NCBI RefSeq assembly: GCF_900113125.1 | Contig: NZ_FOOG01000006.1 | Location: 1 to 64,000 of the forward strand | Origin: Halobacillus alkaliphilus | GTDB lineage: Bacteria; Bacillota; Bacilli; Bacillales; Halobacillaceae | Direction of reading: 5' to 3' | DNA: 64,000 nucleotides | Shown: piece by piece, positions 14,506-23,921 of the stretch | Layout of the letters: each line of letters opens with the position of its first letter | How positions within the stretch are numbered: position 1 is the stretch's first letter | The notes under the pieces: generated by a model | Database searches by the model: none | Seen by the model: the letters and a program-made list of their open reading frames with translations, nothing else | Told to the model about the DNA's origin: nothing | Translations under genes and position numbers: made by a program

Positions 14506-15423
14506 ATGGTGAAACCGCAACGGCTTAACTACGGGGATCGAGTCGGGGTCATAGCCCCTGCTGGACCTCCAGTAGAAGAGGAGCTGAAAAGAGGTTTGGG
14601 CGTCTTACGCTCTATAGGACTCAATCCTGTCCTAGGCGCCCATGTGTTTAATCAAAACCTTACTTTTTCATATTTAGCTGCTTCTGACGAGGCAAGATTA
14701 GAAGATTTGCATTGTATGTTTCTGGACCCCTGCATTAAGGCAGTATTTTGCGCGCGCGGGGGATATGGTACGGCAAGGCTTGCTCCTAATCTTGATTATT
14801 CAATACTCAGATGCAACCCTAAGGTGTTTTGGGGATACAGTGATATTACCTATCTACACACTGCCATTCATAAATACAGTAATTTAGTTACTTTCCATGG
14901 GCCTATGGTTGCTTCTGACCTTGGGAGAACTCCCATTAATAATGAAACCACCTTATCCTTAAGACAATTGTTTATACCTGAAAATATAATCTGCCGCTAT
15001 CCTGAATTTCCTTTTATTTCTATTCAGGACGGTAAAGCTGAGGGGGTACTTGTAGGAGGAAACCTAACTGTACTTGCTGATGGAATGGGCACCGATTTTG
15101 AACTGAATACAGATGGCAGAATTTTATTTCTTGAAGAAATAGATGAGCCCGCTTACAGAATTGATGCAATGCTGCTGCAACTGCAGTTCGCAGGTAAGTT
15201 TGAGCATGTCAAAGGTGTGATTCTTGGCGACTTCAATCTCAAGGCGTCTGAGCGTGATGAGAGCCAAAACGTGCTCCGCCAATTTTTTAATCCTTATAAA
15301 TTCCCTGTCCTTCAAGGGTTCCCTGCCGGACACTGCGCGCCTAATTATGGAATTCCTTTAGGGACCAGAGTTTACTTAGATGCAACCGCTCGTTTCTTAC
15401 AAATCGAAGCAGGTGTAAAGTAA
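14506..15423 (+). CDS. LD-carboxypeptidase (peptidase family S66)
   Basis: About 305 aa. The S66 nucleophile Ser112 lies in WGYSDIT after the RGGYG loop (84-88). A Glu at 210/211 (FLEEIDEP) and His276 (AGHCAPNYG) complete the Ser-Glu-His triad. The family cleaves the L,D bond releasing the terminal D-Ala of muropeptide tetrapeptides in cytosolic wall recycling, or detoxifies microcin-C-like peptides. No signal peptide, so it is cytosolic. ATG 14506 after GGTGG is preferred to the ATG at 14488. Its place between recG and fapR is not that of B. subtilis. Operon membership is unclear: 86 nt separate it from recG. Confidence 0.85.
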   Translation: MVKPQRLNYGDRVGVIAPAGPPVEEELKRGLGVLRSIGLNPVLGAHVFNQNLTFSYLAASDEARLEDLHCMFLDPCIKAVFCARGGYGTARLAPNLDYSILRCNPKVFWGYSDITYLHTAIHKYSNLVTFHGPMVASDLGRTPINNETTLSLRQLFIPENIICRYPEFPFISIQDGKAEGVLVGGNLTVLADGMGTDFELNTDGRILFLEEIDEPAYRIDAMLLQLQFAGKFEHVKGVILGDFNLKASERDESQNVLRQFFNPYKFPVLQGFPAGHCAPNYGIPLGTRVYLDATARFLQIEAGVK

Positions 15424-15448
15424 GATTCCATTGGGCAATACATGATCC

Positions 15449-15477
15449 TTGCGAAAATGAATGTGGTATTATATATT
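15449..15477 (+). promoter_or_regulatory. SigA-type promoter of the fapR-plsX-fabD-fabG operon
   Basis: TTGCGA, a 17-bp spacer and TATATT. The predicted start site falls at about 15484, within the FapR operator just downstream. Confidence 0.65.
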
Positions 15478-15481
15478 ACTA

Positions 15482-15498
15482 TTAGTACCTAGTCATAA
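15482..15498 (+). promoter_or_regulatory. FapR operator
   Basis: TTAGTACCTAGTCATAA matches the well-conserved FapR site (TTAGTACCTRRTACTAA type), with a perfect left half. FapR bound here would block the promoter at 15449-15477; malonyl-CoA releases it. This predicts autoregulation of fapR and control of plsX-fabD-fabG. Confidence 0.85.
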
Positions 15499-15535
15499 AG
15501 CGACTGCTTTTGATTAATTGGACGGTGGAATTACG

Positions 15536-16096
15536 ATGAAGAAGTCTAAAAATTTGAGGCAAAAAGAGTTGAAGGAGACACTTGAGGTTTCACCATTTAC
15601 CACGGACGAGGAACTCGCTCGCCGCTTTGGAGTCAGCATCCAAACCATTCGGCTGGACCGGATGGAAATGTCCATTCCAGAATTGAGAGAAAGAATTAAA
15701 TCAGTAGCTACCCAGGAGTGGAATGAGACTGTGAAAGCCTTGCCGATCGAAGAAGTCATTGGTGAAGTTGTGGACTTAGAGCTGGATAAACGAGCCATTT
15801 CTATTTTAGACATTAGGCCGGAGCACGTATTTTCCAGAAACAATATAGCGAGAGGTCATCACCTCTTTGCTCAGGCAAATTCATTAGCAGTGGCCGTGAT
15901 CAATGATGAACTTGCTTTAACCGCTCGCTCGGATATCCATTTTCGTAGACAAGTGAAACTTGGTGAGCGTGTCGTTTCAAAAGCCAATGTAGAAGGGAAA
16001 GATTCCAGAGGTCACACCATTGTGAGTGTTCAGAGTTACGTTGGAAATGAAGAAGTGTTTGCGGGTACATTTGAGATGTTCCGTTCGAATCAATAG
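15536..16096 (+). CDS. fapR: Transcriptional repressor of fatty acid and phospholipid synthesis FapR
   Basis: A 186-aa repressor: an N-terminal DeoR-like helix-turn-helix ([20 protein letters not shown], about 22-41) and a C-terminal hotdog-fold ligand domain (from about 70) that senses malonyl-CoA. Close to B. subtilis FapR (188 aa). ATG 15536 has GGTGG upstream; a TTG six codons earlier is less likely. It heads the operon with plsX 15 nt downstream and has its own operator in the promoter. Confidence 0.95.
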   Translation: MKKSKNLRQKELKETLEVSPFTTDEELARRFGVSIQTIRLDRMEMSIPELRERIKSVATQEWNETVKALPIEEVIGEVVDLELDKRAISILDIRPEHVFSRNNIARGHHLFAQANSLAVAVINDELALTARSDIHFRRQVKLGERVVSKANVEGKDSRGHTIVSVQSYVGNEEVFAGTFEMFRSNQ

Positions 16097-16111
16097 AAGG
16101 AGGATCAATTT

Positions 16112-17116
16112 ATGAAACTAGCTATTGATGCTATGGGCGGGGATCACGCACCAGAAGCCATCGTGAAAGGGGCTGTTCATGCGGCTGAAACGATTGAAGG
16201 TGTCGAAATTACTTTGGTCGGAGATCAAGAACAGATTAACCCTTTTCTAAAAGGACAGACTAATATTAAAGTGGTACATACAACAGAAGTGATTACTTCG
16301 GAAGATGAGCCTGTCAGGGCTGTACGAAGGAAAAAAAACGCTTCCATGGTTTTAATGGCTAAGGAGGTAAAGGAAGGAAGAGCAGACGGCTGTGTATCTG
16401 CGGGTAACACGGGAGCATTAATGAGCGCCGGTCTTTTTGTAGTGGGACGCATGGAAGGCGTGGAGCGACCAGCTCTCAGCCCAACATTACCTACCCAGGA
16501 CGGTCAGGGATTCTTAATGCTTGATGTGGGTGCCAATGTAGATGCAAAACCTGAGCACTTGCTTCAATACGCAGTTATCGGTTCCATTTATGCAGAAAAC
16601 GTACGGAAAATTTCCAAGCCGCGTGTAGGATTGCTCAATGTAGGGACTGAAGATGGAAAAGGTACAGACCTTACTAAAAAAACTTTCCAGCTTTTGAAAG
16701 AGGCCCCAATTAATTTCATTGGAAATGTTGAAGCTCGTGACCTTCTAGATGGTGCGGCGGATGTCGTTGTAACAGATGGGTTCACCGGTAATATAGCACT
16801 TAAGACCATAGAAGGAACCGCAATGACCATGTTTTCCATGATGAAGAAAACGTTTATGAGCAATATTAAGACAAAAATTGCTGCAGGATTAGCTAAAAAT
16901 GACTTGAGAAAACTTAAAGGTCAGCTGGATTATTCAGAGTACGGAGGGGCAGGGCTGTTTGGACTGGCAGCGCCTGTAATTAAAGCGCATGGCTCCTCTA
17001 ACGAACGGGCCGCTTATAACGCTATCCGGCAGGCTTGTGAGATGATCGAACTTGATGTCACTCAAACCATCTCGAATACACTGAAGACCATTCAATCAGA
17101 GGAGGAAAAAAAGTGA
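16112..17116 (+). CDS. plsX: Phosphate acyltransferase PlsX
   Basis: Makes acyl-phosphate from acyl-ACP for phosphatidic acid synthesis; a peripheral membrane enzyme. 334 aa, with GGDHAP at residues 9-14, the conserved [12 protein letters not shown] region and a C-terminal glycine-rich stretch (YGGAGLFGL). The SD is AAGGAGG. The gene overlaps fabD by four bases (GTGA), so the two are translationally coupled. Expected to be controlled by FapR. Confidence 0.95.
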   Translation: MKLAIDAMGGDHAPEAIVKGAVHAAETIEGVEITLVGDQEQINPFLKGQTNIKVVHTTEVITSEDEPVRAVRRKKNASMVLMAKEVKEGRADGCVSAGNTGALMSAGLFVVGRMEGVERPALSPTLPTQDGQGFLMLDVGANVDAKPEHLLQYAVIGSIYAENVRKISKPRVGLLNVGTEDGKGTDLTKKTFQLLKEAPINFIGNVEARDLLDGAADVVVTDGFTGNIALKTIEGTAMTMFSMMKKTFMSNIKTKIAAGLAKNDLRKLKGQLDYSEYGGAGLFGLAAPVIKAHGSSNERAAYNAIRQACEMIELDVTQTISNTLKTIQSEEEKK

Positions 17117-18054
17117 AAAAAACAGCTTTTATTTTTCCGGGACAGGGATCGCAAGAAGTAGGAATGGGTAAAGCAATGTATGACTTCTATCCTTCTGTGA
17201 AAAAAATGTTTGATGATGCCGATGATGTACTCGGTTATTCATTGACCACACTTATGTTCGAAGGTCCCCAGGAAGAACTAACTAAAACGGAGAACGCACA
17301 GCCAGCTCTATTGCTGAATAGTGTGGCTATTAACCATGTCTTAAAAGAAGAAGGTATCAAACCTTCTATGACAGCGGGCCATAGTTTAGGCGAATATAGT
17401 GCTCTTGTAGCTTCCGGTTCACTTGACCCAATGGAGGCTGTTCAGCTTGTACACACTCGAGGGAAGCTCATGGAAGAAGCTTACCCAACTGGAAAAGGTT
17501 CAATGGCGGCCGTGCTGGGACTTTCTCATGAGGAAATCGAGAAAGTGCTGGAAGGTTTTAATGAGGAGGAGCCTGTTGATCTGGCCAATATTAATTGCCC
17601 TGGGCAAATTGTAATCTCTGGAACAAAAGACGGAGTAGCACAGGCATCAGAACAGCTGTCCGAAGCGGGGGCTAAGCGTGTACTTCCTTTGAATGTGAGC
17701 GGACCTTTCCACTCTCGTCTCATGAAACCCGCAAGTGATGACTTTGCAGACCATTTGTCGAAGAACTCGATTTCGGAAGCGTCTGTACCTGTATATGCAA
17801 ATGTTACTGCAGGTCCTGTTACAGAAGCGGATGAAATTGAAAAGCTTCTTGTTAAGCAGTTATATTCCCCGGTCCGTTTTCAGCAAATACTTGAAGCATT
17901 TGTAGAAGAAGATGTTGATGCCATCGTAGAAATCGGTCATGGAAAAGTCTTGAGCGGACTTGTACGTAAGGTCAAGCGTAGAATGAAGACATTTAATGTT
18001 CAAGATCCTGAAACAGTAGAGCAATTTACCCAATGGTATAAGGAGGACTCTTAA
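17113..18054 (+). CDS. fabD: Malonyl-CoA:ACP transacylase FabD
   Basis: Loads malonyl groups onto ACP for fatty acid elongation. 313 aa. The FPGQGSQ start, nucleophile Ser91 in GHSLGE, Arg116 and His200 (GPFHSR) are all present. The start is GTG 17113, within the plsX stop region; the end shares a base with the fabG ATG. Cytosolic. Confidence 0.95.
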   Translation: MKKTAFIFPGQGSQEVGMGKAMYDFYPSVKKMFDDADDVLGYSLTTLMFEGPQEELTKTENAQPALLLNSVAINHVLKEEGIKPSMTAGHSLGEYSALVASGSLDPMEAVQLVHTRGKLMEEAYPTGKGSMAAVLGLSHEEIEKVLEGFNEEEPVDLANINCPGQIVISGTKDGVAQASEQLSEAGAKRVLPLNVSGPFHSRLMKPASDDFADHLSKNSISEASVPVYANVTAGPVTEADEIEKLLVKQLYSPVRFQQILEAFVEEDVDAIVEIGHGKVLSGLVRKVKRRMKTFNVQDPETVEQFTQWYKEDS

Positions 18055-18794
18055 TGTTACAAGAACAAGCAGCCCTCGTTACTGGGGCTTCCCGTGGAAT
18101 TGGACGAGCCATTGCTATGGAACTCGCTTCTAAAGGGGCTAAAGTCGCCGTTAACTATGCTGGCAGTGAAGATAAAGCAGAAGAAGTAGTGCAGGAGATT
18201 ATTAATCAGGGTGGAGAAGCTGTCAAAATCCAGGCTGATGTAACGAGTGAGGACGATGTTAAACGAATGATTAAAACAGTCGTAGATGAATTCGGCCGCC
18301 TTGACATTCTTGTTAATAATGCAGGTATTACTAAAGACAACTTACTTATGAGGATGAAAGAAGAAGAATTCGATTCCGTTATTGATACAAACCTTAAAGG
18401 CGTGTTTCTTTGTACCAAAGGTGTAACGCGTCAGATGATGAAACAAAAGTACGGTCGGATCATCAATGTAGCTTCTATCGTAGGGGTTTCAGGAAATGCT
18501 GGCCAGGCTAACTATGTAGCCGCAAAAGCAGGGGTGATCGGCATGACTAAGTCCAATGCCAAAGAACTTGCTTCAAGGAATATTCAGGTTAATGCCGTTG
18601 CTCCGGGTTATATTACTACAGATATGACAGAGTCGCTTACTTTCGAACAAAGAGAACAGATGTTATCCTTAATTCCTCTGAACCGTCTTGGTGAAGCGGC
18701 AGACGTTGCTCGCGTCGTACGTTTTCTAGCTTCAGAAGACGCTGCTTATATGACTGGTCAGACCTTACATGTGGATGGCGGAATGGTCATGTAA
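18054..18794 (+). CDS. fabG: 3-oxoacyl-[ACP] reductase FabG
   Basis: NADPH-dependent reduction of 3-ketoacyl-ACP. A classical SDR of 246 aa: TGASRGIG at 10-17, NNAG at 88-91 and the catalytic Ser141-Tyr154-Lys158. It starts on the last base of the fabD stop codon and is followed after 59 nt by acpP. A TATAAT hexamer at about 18830 in that gap hints at an extra acpP promoter, but no good -35 accompanies it. Confidence 0.94.
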   Translation: MLQEQAALVTGASRGIGRAIAMELASKGAKVAVNYAGSEDKAEEVVQEIINQGGEAVKIQADVTSEDDVKRMIKTVVDEFGRLDILVNNAGITKDNLLMRMKEEEFDSVIDTNLKGVFLCTKGVTRQMMKQKYGRIINVASIVGVSGNAGQANYVAAKAGVIGMTKSNAKELASRNIQVNAVAPGYITTDMTESLTFEQREQMLSLIPLNRLGEAADVARVVRFLASEDAAYMTGQTLHVDGGMVM

Positions 18795-18853
18795 AAATGA
18801 TATGGTTTTTCGCTTGAAAATTTACTATAATGACTGAAGGGAGGTGAAGTCCA

Positions 18854-19087
18854 ATGGCAGATACATTTGATCGTGTAAAACAAATCATCGTTGATCGTTT
18901 AGACGTTGAAGAATCTAAAGTAACAATGGAGGCTTCCTTCAAAGAAGATTTAGAAGCAGACTCTTTAGACGTAGTAGAGCTTGTAATGGAGCTTGAAGAT
19001 GAGTTTGATATGGAAATCTCAGACGAAGAAGCTGAAAAAATCAATACAGTTGGGGACGCTGTGAATTACATAAACAGTGTACTATAA
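18854..19087 (+). CDS. acpP: Acyl carrier protein
   Basis: A 77-aa acidic four-helix protein. Ser37 in the EADSLD motif is the 4'-phosphopantetheine attachment site. It carries growing acyl chains for FabD/FabG and supplies PlsX. A strong GGGAGGTG precedes the ATG. Placed as in B. subtilis between fabG and rnc. Confidence 0.97.
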   Translation: MADTFDRVKQIIVDRLDVEESKVTMEASFKEDLEADSLDVVELVMELEDEFDMEISDEEAEKINTVGDAVNYINSVL

Positions 19088-19099
19088 CCCTTCAAACAT

Positions 19100-19130
19100 G
19101 CTGTCTGTGTAAAAGCAGGCAGCCTTTCCT
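19100..19130 (+). terminator. Hairpin between acpP and rnc (possible leaky terminator)
   Basis: GCTGTCTG (19100-19107) pairs with CAGGCAGC (19116-19123) with one G-T pair, followed by a short pyrimidine tail. It may reduce read-through from acpP into rnc. Confidence 0.45.
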
Positions 19131-19167
19131 ATTGATGAGAAATTTATAGCAAAGGACAAGGTGATTT

Positions 19168-19860
19168 ATGGATGATTTTTCCAGTTTCCAGAAGAGAGTT
19201 AATATCCACTTCCAGGATGTCTCGTTACTGGAACAAGCTTTCACACATTCATCTTATGTGAATGAGCATCGTAAAACGGAGCGCAAGGATAATGAGCGTC
19301 TGGAATTTTTAGGTGATGCTGTTTTGGAATTAGGTGTCTCCCAATACCTGTACCGGGAGTTTCCTGATATGGCAGAAGGAGAGCTTACCAAGTTCCGGGC
19401 TTCTATAGTCTGTGAGGCTTCTCTTGTAGATTTCGCTAAAGACCTTAACTTTCACGAGCTTATTTTATTGGGCAAAGGAGAGGAATTAACCGGTGGACGC
19501 AACCGGCCGGCCTTGCTCGCTGATGTATTTGAAGCCTTCATTGGTGCTTTGTATTTGGATCAAGGCTTTGAAGAGGTGGTTACATTCTTAGAGAAGTATG
19601 TATACCCTAAGGTTAAAAAAGGTGCTTTTTCTCATGCGATGGATTTTAAAAGTCAACTCCAGGAATTTATTCAGCGGGATAAAAATAGTAAGATTGAATA
19701 TGAAATTGTAGAAGAAAGAGGACCTGCGCACAGCAGAGAATTTATTGCTCATGTTCGGATCCAGGGAGAAGTGGGTGGAATCGGTGTCGGCAGAACGAAG
19801 AAAGAGGCAGAGCAGCGGGCTGCACAAAAAGCATTAGAAAACCACGGAGCCCTTTCCTGA
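19168..19860 (+). CDS. rnc: Ribonuclease III
   Basis: A double-strand-specific endoribonuclease for rRNA and scRNA/SRP RNA processing and sense-antisense decay. 230 aa. The signature NERLEFLGD is at residues 42-50, the second acidic cluster ([12 protein letters not shown]) near 115, and a C-terminal dsRNA-binding domain at about 155-228 ends in [13 protein letters not shown]. The gene has an ordinary SD (AAGGTG). In B. subtilis smc follows directly; here a strong terminator and an antisense gene come between. Confidence 0.96.
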   Translation: MDDFSSFQKRVNIHFQDVSLLEQAFTHSSYVNEHRKTERKDNERLEFLGDAVLELGVSQYLYREFPDMAEGELTKFRASIVCEASLVDFAKDLNFHELILLGKGEELTGGRNRPALLADVFEAFIGALYLDQGFEEVVTFLEKYVYPKVKKGAFSHAMDFKSQLQEFIQRDKNSKIEYEIVEERGPAHSREFIAHVRIQGEVGGIGVGRTKKEAEQRAAQKALENHGALS

Positions 19861-19907
19861 AAAAAGGACAGGCTAGAACTTGGATGAAGTTCTGGCCTGT
19901 CCTTTTT
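19861..19907. terminator. Bidirectional terminator between rnc and the UPF0435 gene
   Basis: A long stem pairs AAAAAGGACAGGC and AGAACTT with AAGTTCT and GCCTGTCC, with A and T runs on the outer sides. It directly follows the rnc stop and serves both converging genes. Confidence 0.9.
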
Positions 19908-19921
19908 ATTATTGATCTTTT

Positions 19922-20149
19922 CTATTGAGGTTTCCGAAACCTTCCCAATTCTTGAACAAACGTTTGGATCTCAGACACACTCAACTGTCCTTTCATTTGA
20001 ACAATATCGTGTAATTCCTTAATCTCGTCATACTTTTCTAAATCGTAATCATCAGGATCCATGATGGTGCGGTTCACAACTTGTAACCGATCCGCCATAT
20101 CGTTAATAATGAATTCAAGATTCTCGCGCGTAGGTTCTTCTAAATTCAA
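19922..20149 (-). CDS. UPF0435 (DUF1128) family protein, YfkK-like
   Basis: A 75-aa acidic helical protein. The stretch DMADRLQVVNRTIMDPDDYD and the end IQTFVQELGRFRK resemble B. subtilis YfkK. No function is known for the family. The start is TTG 20149 with GGAGG eight bases upstream on the minus strand. It is antisense between rnc and smc, an arrangement I do not recall from B. subtilis. Confidence 0.75.
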   Translation of the reverse strand: MNLEEPTRENLEFIINDMADRLQVVNRTIMDPDDYDLEKYDEIKELHDIVQMKGQLSVSEIQTFVQELGRFRKPQ

Positions 20150-20341
20150 GACAAATCCTCCTTCAAAGCTCCTATTATGGGCTAATACATATAATAAAAT
20201 ACTTTTCTACTTTTTAAAACCCTTGTCTGTTTGTAAAAATTAAAGTTCTTATGGCTCGTCATCACTTCCTACCGTAGGGCGGATGTTTATGATAAAATAA
20301 ATTAGTTGAGTGAAAGATTGCGAATATACAGGAGGATGAAT

Positions 20342-23300
20342 ATGTTCCTCAAACAGTTAGATACCGTAGGGTTTAAATCATTTGCTGAAAGAGTAACGGT
20401 CGATTTCGTACCGGGCGTCACGTCAGTTGTCGGACCGAACGGAAGCGGCAAAAGTAATATTACTGATGCTATACGCTGGGTGTTGGGTGAGCAGTCAGCC
20501 AGATCACTCAGAGGATCGAAAATGGAAGATATCATTTTCGCAGGCAGTGACACAAGAAAAGCGCTGAATATGGCTGAAGTCACTTTAACACTGGATAATT
20601 CAGATCAGACCCTTCCTCTTGATTATCAGGAAGTTAGTGTAACAAGAAGAGTGTTCCGTTCTGGAGAAAGTGAATTTTATATTAATAATCAAACATGCCG
20701 ATTAAAAGATATTGTTGATTTATTTATGGACTCAGGCCTCGGACGTGAGGCTTTTTCCATTATTAGTCAAGGGAAAGTGGAAGAAATTTTAAGCTCGAAA
20801 GCGGAAGAGCGGCGCTCCATTTTCGAAGAAGCAGCTGGAGTTTTGAAATACAAACAGAGGAAAAAGAAAGCGGAATATAAACTCGCAGAAACTCAAGAAA
20901 ATTTAAATCGGGTAGAAGATATTATTCATGAAATTGATGGACAGCTTGAACCACTAAAAGAACAGGCTGCTGTGGCAAAAGACTATTTAGAGAAAAAGGA
21001 AGACTTAAAACAAATAGAGGTTTCCTTATTAATTACACAAATAGAAAACCTTCATGGAGACTGGCAGGAACTCCTTAAAGAATTGGCTGCGGTTAAAGAA
21101 CAGGAATCTGAACTGCGGTCACATATAGAAGAAAAAGAAACTGCCGTTGTAAAGCAGCGGGATACGATGCAGGCCCTTGATGAATCAATTGAGGATCTAC
21201 AGGAAACCCTGCTTGTACTAACTAAAGAGCTGGAAAATCTTGAAGGCAAACGAGAACTTATGAAAGAGCGTCATAAGCACTTCGAAGAGAATAAAACAAA
21301 AGTCGAACAAGATTATGAAGAGCTTTCCAGTAAATTGGAGGAACTTCAAAACACAGCTAAAAAGGAAACAAATCAATTAATGGAGTTCAAGAAACAACGA
21401 AAGCAGACCAAGGATGATCTTGAACAGACGAACCAGGCGCTTAGTGAAGATATAGAAGTTATTGAAGAGCAGATTGAAGACCTTAAAAGTGATTATATTG
21501 ATCTTCTCAATGAACAGGCAGCCAAGAGAAATGAAAAGCAGTCGCTGGAAAAGCAGGTATCCCAGATCAATTATAAAAAAGGCCATCAACAGACGCGTTT
21601 TAGTGATTTAAGGGACGAACGAGAAGTCTTGGAAACCAGCTTATCGGAAGCTGCAGAGAATCTTAAGAATATATCCGATCTGCGCGAGAAGAAGGAAAAA
21701 CACCTAGCCGGCCTTCAAGAAGAACTGGAAGAAAATCAACAGTCCTATCAGGATTGGCAGGAGAAATTATATAAAGGTTATCAATACTTAGAAAAGCTGC
21801 GATCGAAAAAAGAAATGCTGGAAGATATGAAGGAAGATTTCTCAGGCTATTATCAGGGTGTTCGTGAAGTATTAAAAGCAAGACAAAACCAGCAGCTTAT
21901 GAATATTGAAGGTGCTGTGCTAGAACTGATTGACATTCCGGGAGATTATTTAACAGCTATTGAGACGGCTCTTGGAGCTCAGGCTCAGCATATTGTTGTT
22001 AAAGATGATCAAGCTGGCAGAAAGGCGATTCACTGGTTGAAGAAAAATAATAAAGGCCGTGCCACTTTCTTACCTTTAACTTCTATACAGCCGCGTTCCG
22101 TACACAACCAAGCGGCTTCAAAACTACCAGGGCAGGAAGGCTTTGTCGGAGTCGCCGCTGACCTTGTAACGTATGACAGCCGTTTTAAAAAAGCGATTCA
22201 ACACCTTCTAGGACATATTGTTATCGCCGAAGACTTACAGCACGCCAATGCGATTGCTCAATTCCTAAATCGCAAATACCGGATCGTGACGCTTGAAGGA
22301 GACGTGGTGAACCCTGGAGGCTCAATGTCAGGCGGAGCTCAAAAAAGATCAGGTCAGTCGCTTTTTACTCGGGAAAAAGAACTGCTGGAACTAAGAGAAA
22401 AAATTAACGAATTTCAAACCAAAACGGAACAAGTGGAAGAAAAAGTTAAAAATTTAAAAAATGAGACCAATAACCAGCAGCAAGAAATAGAGCGAGTCAG
22501 CCAGGAAGTAGCAAAACTTAAAAATGAAGAATATGAGAAACAGTCTGATAAGCGTGAACAGCAAGTGAAAATGGATCATTTAAATAGTCAGCTTCAACTG
22601 TTTGATCAGGATCAGGCTCAGTTTGATCAAGACAAGCATCAGGCTGATAATCAAATGAGTGAGCTTGATAAAGATCTAAAAGCAATAACGCAGAAAGTGG
22701 AGAATATTCAAAAAGAAATTGACGATTTAACAGCTGCAAAGGACCGGCAAAAAGTGGATGAAGCTAATTTACAGAGCCGACGACAAGAGCTCCAGATTCA
22801 ACTGGCTGAGCAGGAATCATCTGTTCAAAATCAACAGGAAAAAGCTGATCGTTATAACCAGGAACTAGCTTCCGTTAAAGCAGAACTGAAAGAGAACCGA
22901 GAGGAACATAAACGTTTAATGGAAGTTTTTGATTCTAATCAGACCGAAGAAGAAGTCCTGGCTTCCATTGAGGAAACAAAACAGAGAAAGGAAGCTACTT
23001 CTTCTCTCATACAGGACAGAAGAAAAGAGAGAAATCAGCACGGACAGGAAATTCAGAAGGCTGAACAATTGTTGAAAGAACAAAAAAGACGTCAGCAAAA
23101 CTTCACGCAGGATATTCAGCAAAAAGAAGTGAAAGCAAACCGGCTGGATGTAGAACTTGAAAATCTGCTGAACTATCTGCAGGAGGAATATGTTATAACA
23201 TTCGAAAAAGCTAAGAATGACTACCCTCCTGTAGAGGATGTTGACCAGGCATCCACAGATGTCAAACTGATTAAAAGGTCAATTGAAGAACTTGGTACCG

Positions 23301-23908
23301 TCAATCTTGGAGCGATTGAAGAGTATGATCGTATTTTGGAAAGGTATGAATTTCTGAAGGGACAGCAGGATGACTTGCTGGAAGCTAAACAGACTCTTCA
23401 TAGTGTTATCGGTGAAATGGACGGAGAAATGCAGCGACGTTTTGAAGATACTTTCACAAAAATTCGTGCAGAATTTGAAGAAGTTTTCCGGGAATTGTTT
23501 GGAGGAGGACGTGCGGATCTTAAATTAACAGATCCTGATAATATGCTCGAAACGGGTGTGGATATTGTTGCCCAGCCACCAGGAAAAAAACTTCAGAATT
23601 TAAGTTTGCTTTCTGGTGGAGAGCGCGCCCTTACTGCCATAGCTCTTTTATTTTCCATCTTGCGTGTACGTCCGGTACCATTCTGTGTGCTCGATGAAGT
23701 AGAAGCGGCATTAGATGAAGCCAACGTGGATCGGTTTGCTCGCTTCTTGAAAGAATTCAGCGCGGATACACAGTTTATCGTTATTACCCACCGCAAAGGT
23801 ACTATGGAAGAGTCAGACGTCTTATACGGGGTTACTATGCAGGAATCAGGGGTTTCCAAACTAGTATCTGTCCGCCTGGAAGAAACTCCTGAATTATTAG
23901 AAGCGTAG
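20342..23908 (+). CDS. smc: Chromosome segregation/condensin ATPase Smc
   Basis: The condensin subunit that extrudes DNA loops with ScpA-ScpB. 1188 aa: Walker A GPNGSGKSN (31-39), two long coiled coils (about 165-500 and 680-1000), a hinge (about 505-680, GGSMSGGA near its end), signature LLSGGERAL near 1089 and Walker B CVLDEVEAALDEAN near 1116. The start ATG 20342 lies six bases after AGGAGG; ATG 20336 is too close to it, and the family N-terminus MFLKQLD confirms 20342. Followed by ftsY after 13 nt. Confidence 0.96.
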   Translation: MFLKQLDTVGFKSFAERVTVDFVPGVTSVVGPNGSGKSNITDAIRWVLGEQSARSLRGSKMEDIIFAGSDTRKALNMAEVTLTLDNSDQTLPLDYQEVSVTRRVFRSGESEFYINNQTCRLKDIVDLFMDSGLGREAFSIISQGKVEEILSSKAEERRSIFEEAAGVLKYKQRKKKAEYKLAETQENLNRVEDIIHEIDGQLEPLKEQAAVAKDYLEKKEDLKQIEVSLLITQIENLHGDWQELLKELAAVKEQESELRSHIEEKETAVVKQRDTMQALDESIEDLQETLLVLTKELENLEGKRELMKERHKHFEENKTKVEQDYEELSSKLEELQNTAKKETNQLMEFKKQRKQTKDDLEQTNQALSEDIEVIEEQIEDLKSDYIDLLNEQAAKRNEKQSLEKQVSQINYKKGHQQTRFSDLRDEREVLETSLSEAAENLKNISDLREKKEKHLAGLQEELEENQQSYQDWQEKLYKGYQYLEKLRSKKEMLEDMKEDFSGYYQGVREVLKARQNQQLMNIEGAVLELIDIPGDYLTAIETALGAQAQHIVVKDDQAGRKAIHWLKKNNKGRATFLPLTSIQPRSVHNQAASKLPGQEGFVGVAADLVTYDSRFKKAIQHLLGHIVIAEDLQHANAIAQFLNRKYRIVTLEGDVVNPGGSMSGGAQKRSGQSLFTREKELLELREKINEFQTKTEQVEEKVKNLKNETNNQQQEIERVSQEVAKLKNEEYEKQSDKREQQVKMDHLNSQLQLFDQDQAQFDQDKHQADNQMSELDKDLKAITQKVENIQKEIDDLTAAKDRQKVDEANLQSRRQELQIQLAEQESSVQNQQEKADRYNQELASVKAELKENREEHKRLMEVFDSNQTEEEVLASIEETKQRKEATSSLIQDRRKERNQHGQEIQKAEQLLKEQKRRQQNFTQDIQQKEVKANRLDVELENLLNYLQEEYVITFEKAKNDYPPVEDVDQASTDVKLIKRSIEELGTVNLGAIEEYDRILERYEFLKGQQDDLLEAKQTLHSVIGEMDGEMQRRFEDTFTKIRAEFEEVFRELFGGGRADLKLTDPDNMLETGVDIVAQPPGKKLQNLSLLSGGERALTAIALLFSILRVRPVPFCVLDEVEAALDEANVDRFARFLKEFSADTQFIVITHRKGTMEESDVLYGVTMQESGVSKLVSVRLEETPELLEA

Positions 23909-23921
23909 AAAGGATGAGTTG

